From positions 1,337,071-1,401,070 of the forward strand of contig KL647313.1 of NCBI GenBank assembly GCA_000727475.1: a stretch of 64,000 nt of DNA. The letters run 5' to 3'. Source of the stretch: Sarcocystis neurona (taxonomy: Eukaryota; Apicomplexa; Conoidasida; Eucoccidiorida; Sarcocystidae). Positions within the stretch are counted from its first letter, which is position 1, and each line of letters opens with the position of its first letter. The position numbers were made by a program, and so were the translations under genes. The notes beneath the pieces were generated by a model. That model was not told where the DNA came from. It worked only from the letters and a program-made list of their open reading frames with translations, and did no database searches. This document shows, in pieces, positions 58,810 to 64,000 of this stretch.

Positions 58810-59400
58810 CGGTAAGTATACATATTTACATATATATATATATATGTAACCCTGTCTACACTTCTATACGTATACATATATATATATATATCTATGTGTC
58901 ACTGCCTACACGTCTGTCTATCCACATATACATCTGTGTACATACACGTGAAGATCTAGCTGTGTATATGTATGTGTCTATCTCTCTCACTATATATACA
59001 CATATGTGTGTATATGCCCCTGCCTGCACATCTGTCTATCCACATATATATATGTATATATATATAAATATACATATCTATATATACATACACACACACA
59101 CACACGTAAAGATCTAGTTGTCTACATGTGTGTGTATACCTCTCTCTCTCTATATATATTTATATATACATATACATATCGCTGCGTACACATCTGTCTA
59201 TTCACATATATACATACATATATATACATACATACACGTAAAGATCCCGTTGTCTACATTTATGTGTCTGTCTCTCTCTACATATATATGTACATATATG
59301 TCCCCGTCTACACGTCTGCCTATCCACATATATATATATATGTCAAGATATGGCTGTCCATACATGCGTGTCTATATCTCTCTGTGCTTGTACTTTGTTT
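58810..59400. repeat. Higher-order microsatellite repeat
   Basis: About five loose units, each made of TA/CA repeats, then CTACACGTCTGTCTATCCACATATA-like sequence and often ACACGTAAAGATCTAGTTGT. The repeat holds unique-looking words at spacings of about 100-130 bases, so it is an old tandem array and not a simple microsatellite. Confidence 0.7.
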
Positions 59401-59479
59401 GTGTTCATTTCGAAAAGTTATTTTGTGGAGAGGACGCTTTTCAAAAAGTTCATCATTTCTCCTGCATGCACGCAAGTAC

Positions 59480-59607
59480 CTGGACAACGGATAAGAGTCG
59501 GCAGAGAGCAGCAGCAGGAAGTGGATTTCTCTGTCGCAGTTGCTGCTGCATGCGCTCGACAAGTTCTTCCGCAGCAAGTTGCTGCAGCGGTGCGTTGCAA
59601 TACCCGT
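59480..59607 (-). CDS. Exon with helical-repeat character
   Basis: 128 bases between acceptor TATGTCGCAG and donor GTACTT. Reads LQQLAAEELVERMQQQLRQR and then AAALCRLLSVVQ. This is one of the cleanest minus-strand exons in the right part. It fits the alternating-helix style of FASTK/RAP-type repeats, but the motif is too degenerate for a firm call. Confidence 0.5.
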
Positions 59608-59619
59608 CTGCGACATATA

Positions 59620-60001
59620 CGCACAGATATCCACAAGTGTACATATATACATACACGCATGCACAGAAATATATATATATATATATGCGCATATACATAT
59701 ATATATGCACACACATATACAGGCATTCATCAATATATACACGCAGCTATACACGCCCAGATATGCATACGTATATATATATATATGTACACATATACGG
59801 GTTCACAAATATACAAATACATATATATATATACATATATATAACATACAGATATACACGCATTCGTGGATATACACATGCATATACATCTATATACATA
59901 TATGGACAGATATACATACATATACACATACACGCACTCACAAATATACACATGAATATAGATATATCTATATATACATGTGCACAGATATACACACGTG
60001 T

Positions 60002-60033
<32 letters not shown>

Positions 60034-60420
60034 GCGGCTGCATGCGTGAATGAGTACACGGAGATAACGAATGCGGAGATAGAGAAGTAGACGGTGGAAA
60101 CGAAGTCGCCTGTAGCACGCGTGGACATACCTACACTGCCGCATGTATCCGCATCCGCTTCTTCACACATTTACGAATATCTTCACCCCTACACTTATAT
60201 ATATATATATTGGTGTGCATCGCCTTACAATCTGTCTCTTTCTCTCTGTATTCACATCAAGCTGCATCTCCTTAGTCTACATATATATAATATATAGAAA
60301 ACTGGTACGCGTCCCTTCAGTTATACGTATATACGTATGGAGTTGCGTCGCCTTCTGCATGTGTATATATGTGTGCGGACTGCATACACACACATGTGAA
60401 TACGTAATGTCTTCCATTTC
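59620..60420. repeat. TA/CA microsatellite block
   Basis: About 800 bases of TATA, CATA and ACAC units with brief unique parts (60050-60180). Confidence 0.8.
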
Positions 60421-60449
60421 ATATGTATATTCGTGTGCACCGCGTTGAA

Positions 60450-61880
60450 CGCATGCTTGAAGAGTTGCACCTTCTTCGTTGACAATAGGGATACATGTTG
60501 TGTATTTGTATATGTGTTCACGTTTCGACGTGGAAGACGTTTTCCGCCGCGGGATGAACGTAGCTGCTGTGGGCTGCACACATGCACTTGCTGCCACATA
60601 CATGTCGTGAAGCCGACGAGAAGATCGACAAGGCAGTCCGCCGAAATTAGTCGCAGCTGCTGTCGAAAAGCATGCCGTTCTTCGCTGTCTCGGCGCTTCA
60701 ACAGCTGCAAAATTTTCTCTCTCCTCCTCCTCTGCTGCTGCTCCTCCTCCTCCTCCTCATGCCGTCGGTGCTGCCTCGGCAGCTGCGCTGGCGAGCCGCT
60801 TTGCTGTTGCTGTGGACGCAGGCGATCAGCTCCCTCAGCGAAGTTGCTGCTGCTGCTGTTGTTGTTTTTGCTGCTGCTGGGGCCACTCGTCGCTGGCGCT
60901 GCTGCGTCTTCGAAGAAGAGAAGACCGTCGCTGCGCTTGTGCTGCTGCGGGCCCCCGAAGGCCGCGCAGAGCAGTGCAAGCACCTTAGATACAAGCGGAG
61001 GAGGCGGGACGAAGGGTCTTGCAGACGACGAGGAAGAAGCAAAAGGAGACGCTAATGCTGCAGCGCCGTAGAGTCCTGCCTGCTGCAACTGCTGCACCAC
61101 CACCAGGGGCTCCAGCTGCGCGACGCCAAGTTCAACAGGAAAAGAAAAAACGACATGCAGATTCGTGCAGCAGTAGGTGCAGCAGCAAAAGCAGCAGCAG
61201 CAGGGAGCAGGGGGAGCCTTGTTGAAGGATTCGGCAGAGATCCGTCCACGAGGCATTGCACTTCGAACGTAGTGCAGCTACACAGCAGCAGGGCAAGCAG
61301 CGGCAGGGCGGGGCACGCGGCTTCACGCAGCAGCAGCAGCAGGGCAGGGCAGCGCCCGCCAGTAGCCAGGCAGCGTGTAGCAGCAGCGGTAGCAGGGCAG
61401 GGCATCACCCAGTAGCTGCAGCTGCAGGGCTTCAGCAGCAGCGCGATGGGACACCAGGCAGCCGCAGCAGCAGCAGCAGGGCGACGGGGCACCAAACAGC
61501 AGCAGCAGGGCGGGGCATCATGCAGCAGCAAAAGACGTGTGAGCAGCAGGGCCAGGGACGCAGCAGCAGCAGGCCTCTTCGAGACGCGCGCACAGCGGTG
61601 GGTCACCCGCGGCGACGAGAAAGGCACGTGTGGGGTGCGGCTTGCACGCAGCAGCAGCAGCACAGACACAAACTTCGGCAGGCAGTCAGCAGCAGCAGCG
61701 GAAGTAGAGGTCATAAGGAACGCACGCAGAGAGCATGCGGCGCGCATGCGTAAATAGTCCTGCGGGAGATTTGTCTTCTGTCGTACCAGGCGGAAAACAG
61801 CTACCCACTCCTCAAGAGACCAGAAATACGCACGAGAGAAAAGCAGCTGCAGCAGCTCCTCCCACCACACGCCTCCTTCA
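60450..61880 (-). CDS. Large coding stretch of a minus-strand gene
   Basis: From about 61870 falling: WWEELLQLLFSRAYFWSLEE, then WVAVFRLVRQKTNLPQDYLR and ACSLRAFLMTS; next a CTG-rich intron (about 61680-61200). From about 61150: LHVVFSFPVELGVAQLEPLV, then QQLQQAGLYGAAAL, Ser/Gln/Asn runs, KILQLLKRRDSEERHAFRQQ and RLISADCLVDLLVGFTTC. The predicted protein is helical with homopolymer inserts. It could be the N-terminal part of the same large RAP-like gene whose C-terminus is at 40680. No recognised N-terminus or targeting peptide. Confidence 0.45.
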
Positions 61881-61899
61881 GCAAAAACTGCCGCGTCTG

Positions 61900-62480
61900 C
61901 AGCACAGCAGCGACAGCAGCAGCCGCAGCAGCAACAGCAGCAGAGGCAGCAACAACAGCCGCAACGGCAGCAACAACAGCAGCAACACCACCAGCAGCAA
62001 CAAAGAGAAAGAGAAACACTCTTTCACAACGTGGAGACAGAAGTAGAACACTTGCTACTTTTTCTAAAACAGCAAGTCATGCCAAAGTCTCGCTGACGGA
62101 GAGACAGACAACGCAGCAACGAGGCCAACAGCGGCAGCGCGGGCAGCGGGGCACGAAGGGCGGCAGCAGCACAGCAGGAAAAGACGTACCGCCAGTGCCA
62201 GAGACAGAAAAGCAACAGCAGCAGTTTTGCAACAGCAGCAGTTCTGCAACAGCAGCAGCACTGGTAGCAGCAGCAGCAGCGGCAGAAAACAGGTAAAATC
62301 AGCAGCAGCAGCAGCCGCGTGAGTGCAACAGGCACAAGGGAGGGAGCAGCAGCAGCAACGTGACCTCCAAGAGCAACAGACGCAACGCGTTATAAAGCCG
62401 CCACGGACGCCTGCACGCATAAGCCTGCAGGCGCCTGCAGCATTGCAACGTCGTCTGGTCTCATTTTTTATATCTACGGA
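61900..62480. other. CAG-rich stretch, strand uncertain
   Basis: Plus strand: a Gln run, then ETLFHNVETEVEHLLLFLKQ and a stop near 62094. Minus strand: LPLLASLLRCLSLRQRDFGM in the same place. Both are protein-like, so neither is called. Confidence 0.35.
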
Positions 62481-62639
62481 ACTTTTTATATCTTCAAGAG
62501 AATGTGAACGGCAACGCGGCACATTTCTCCTTCCTCAGGAAAAGTTCCCGAACAAACAAACGGAGGACCGGGAGATATTGAAGACATGCAAAACTTAGCA
62601 ACGTGCTGGGGTATATACCGGCCCTCATGTACACAAGAA

Positions 62640-63760
62640 CACAGAGTAAAATACACGTGTTCTCACACATATATACATATGCATACATATATATATATAT
62701 ATATACACACGTATACATACATATCTACATATGTGTACAATACAAGTGGCAGCAAGATCAAGCATTCATATTCATATACATATTAGTATATATATGAATA
62801 CATATATTTATGCACAGATATCTGCAAATATTCCTCTCTGAATCATATACGCATAAATATATATATATATATACACACAAAATAGAGGTACGTATGTATA
62901 TGGATATTTGTATCTATTATATATATATATAGACATGTATATACATTTCTCTCCCTCTAGCAGACGTCCATACATACACATATAAATGTATATGATTATA
63001 TATACGATATCCATATACGCTTCTCCCTCTCTAGTTATACGTGTGTATACGCCTACACATTTCCCTATCATCATGTAGGCGCACCTTTCCTCTCCTCTCT
63101 ACATGTATCGACCCGCGTGTCTTTCTCTACGTATATATATATATATATATATGTATACGTCGATATGCTTATATATATATATATATATGTATACATCGAT
63201 ATGCTTATATATATATATATATATGCCTCTTTCTGTCCTTCTCTCTCCTCGTATAGATACACAGATGACGTATGTGTGTTCCACTCCCATTCTGTCTGTA
63301 CATATCCATATATACATACATGCATCTCTTTTTCTGTATATATATATATATATATGAGATTTTCCTTTCTCTCTCTATACAGGCATATATATATATGTAT
63401 TAATATGGGCCTCCTTGTCTCTATTGCTCTCTTTCTCTATATATGTATGTCTGCAAGCATATCCAAAATTTTGTATGTATATATATATATCCTCAGTCAC
63501 ATATTTATACATATATATATATATCCGTATTCACTATTATACACACAGATATTCATAGTTTTATATATGCATATATATATGTATACGTACACACATATGT
63601 TTGTTTAGGTGTGTACGTATACATATGCGTATATTCTCATAAATATATATATATATATATATATATGTCACTGGGTGAGTCTCTACATATGTGCGTACAT
63701 GAGGGTGTAGGTTTGAGTGTCTATAAATATGTACAGGAGTACTTGCATATCTTTTTTCAT
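62640..63760. repeat. TA/CA microsatellite block
   Basis: Mostly TATA, CATA and CT-rich units. ATGTATACGTCGATATGCTTATATATA is repeated almost exactly near 63151 and 63189, a 38-base tandem repeat. Confidence 0.85.
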
Positions 63761-63929
63761 CGGTCTGTTTCCGTCCTTCTCCTGTCTCTCTCTCTGTCTC
63801 TCTCTCGCCTCCTATCTCTCTGTCGAACTACCGCTGTAGACATCTGTCCATCTGTCGCTTCATTTCTCGTCTCTTCTTAATTTATGGGAAAAAATTCCTT
63901 TCTTTGTGAAAGAACATGTGGCATTGTTA

Positions 63930-64000
63930 CGCCGCAACAAGGGGATGCTGCTGCTATCACTGCTGCTGTTGGTACTGCTGCTGCTGCCACTGCTGCTGTT
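63930..64000. repeat. CTG triplet run at the window edge
   Basis: GCTGCTGCTATCACTGCTGC and similar on the + strand, cut by the end of the window. No coding call. Confidence 0.8.

Overview
The window looks like nuclear DNA of an Eimeria-type coccidian (Apicomplexa). The grounds are very dense CAG/CTG triplet tracts, coding sequence padded with Gln, Ala and Ser runs, many short exons split by introns full of (TA)n, (CA)n and CTG repeats, repeated TGCATGC motifs, and an abrupt change from repeat-rich to repeat-poor sequence. The last feature matches the R (repeat-rich) and P (repeat-poor) segments described for Eimeria tenella chromosomes. The species is inferred and was not tested. No rRNA, tRNA, CRISPR array, operon or complete transposon was recognised.

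Left repeat-rich part (1-21.2 kb). The clearest gene is the 3' part of an actin-related protein 6 (ARP6) gene on the + strand, ending at 4856; its exons are small and its introns hold CTG runs, a 128-bp tandem duplication and a 19-bp TGCATGCA minisatellite. A second, unidentified + strand gene is suggested by scattered exons from about 5.7 to 10.6 kb. From 11.86 to 21.19 kb coding is mostly on the - strand: an unidentified exon cluster, a Ser/Gln/Ala-rich open exon (16675-18168) and a Gln-rich coiled-coil protein (19385-21190). A short + strand exon lies at 19136-19235.

Middle repeat-poor part (about 21.2-36.65 kb). Triplet and TA repeats nearly vanish. Long ORFs are rare, but short spliced exons can be read, mainly on the - strand (21.3-26.35 kb). 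They are divergent from a compact + strand gene (26670-27434) for a protein with a dense Cys cluster. A 0.9-kb polypyrimidine stretch (30.95-31.86 kb) and a 95-bp tandem duplication (34.74-34.93 kb) stand out. Much of the rest shows nothing recognisable.

Right repeat-rich part (36.65-64 kb). Two assembly gaps (36765-37195 and 51414-52188) interrupt TA repeats. Coding is mostly on the - strand. The 3' end (40680-45334) can be joined in phase to give a RAP-like C-terminus. Exons with short helical-repeat character recur on the same strand up to about 62 kb, so one very large RAP-type organellar RNA-binding protein gene, or two neighbouring genes, may cover 20 kb. Microsatellites, a 13-bp GCATGC minisatellite, three diverged repeat copies and an inverted duplication of one coding block (48.87-49.30 kb) lie between the exons.

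Most exon limits are judged by eye from splice consensus, reading frame and amino-acid quality. Where the two strands compete, this is said.
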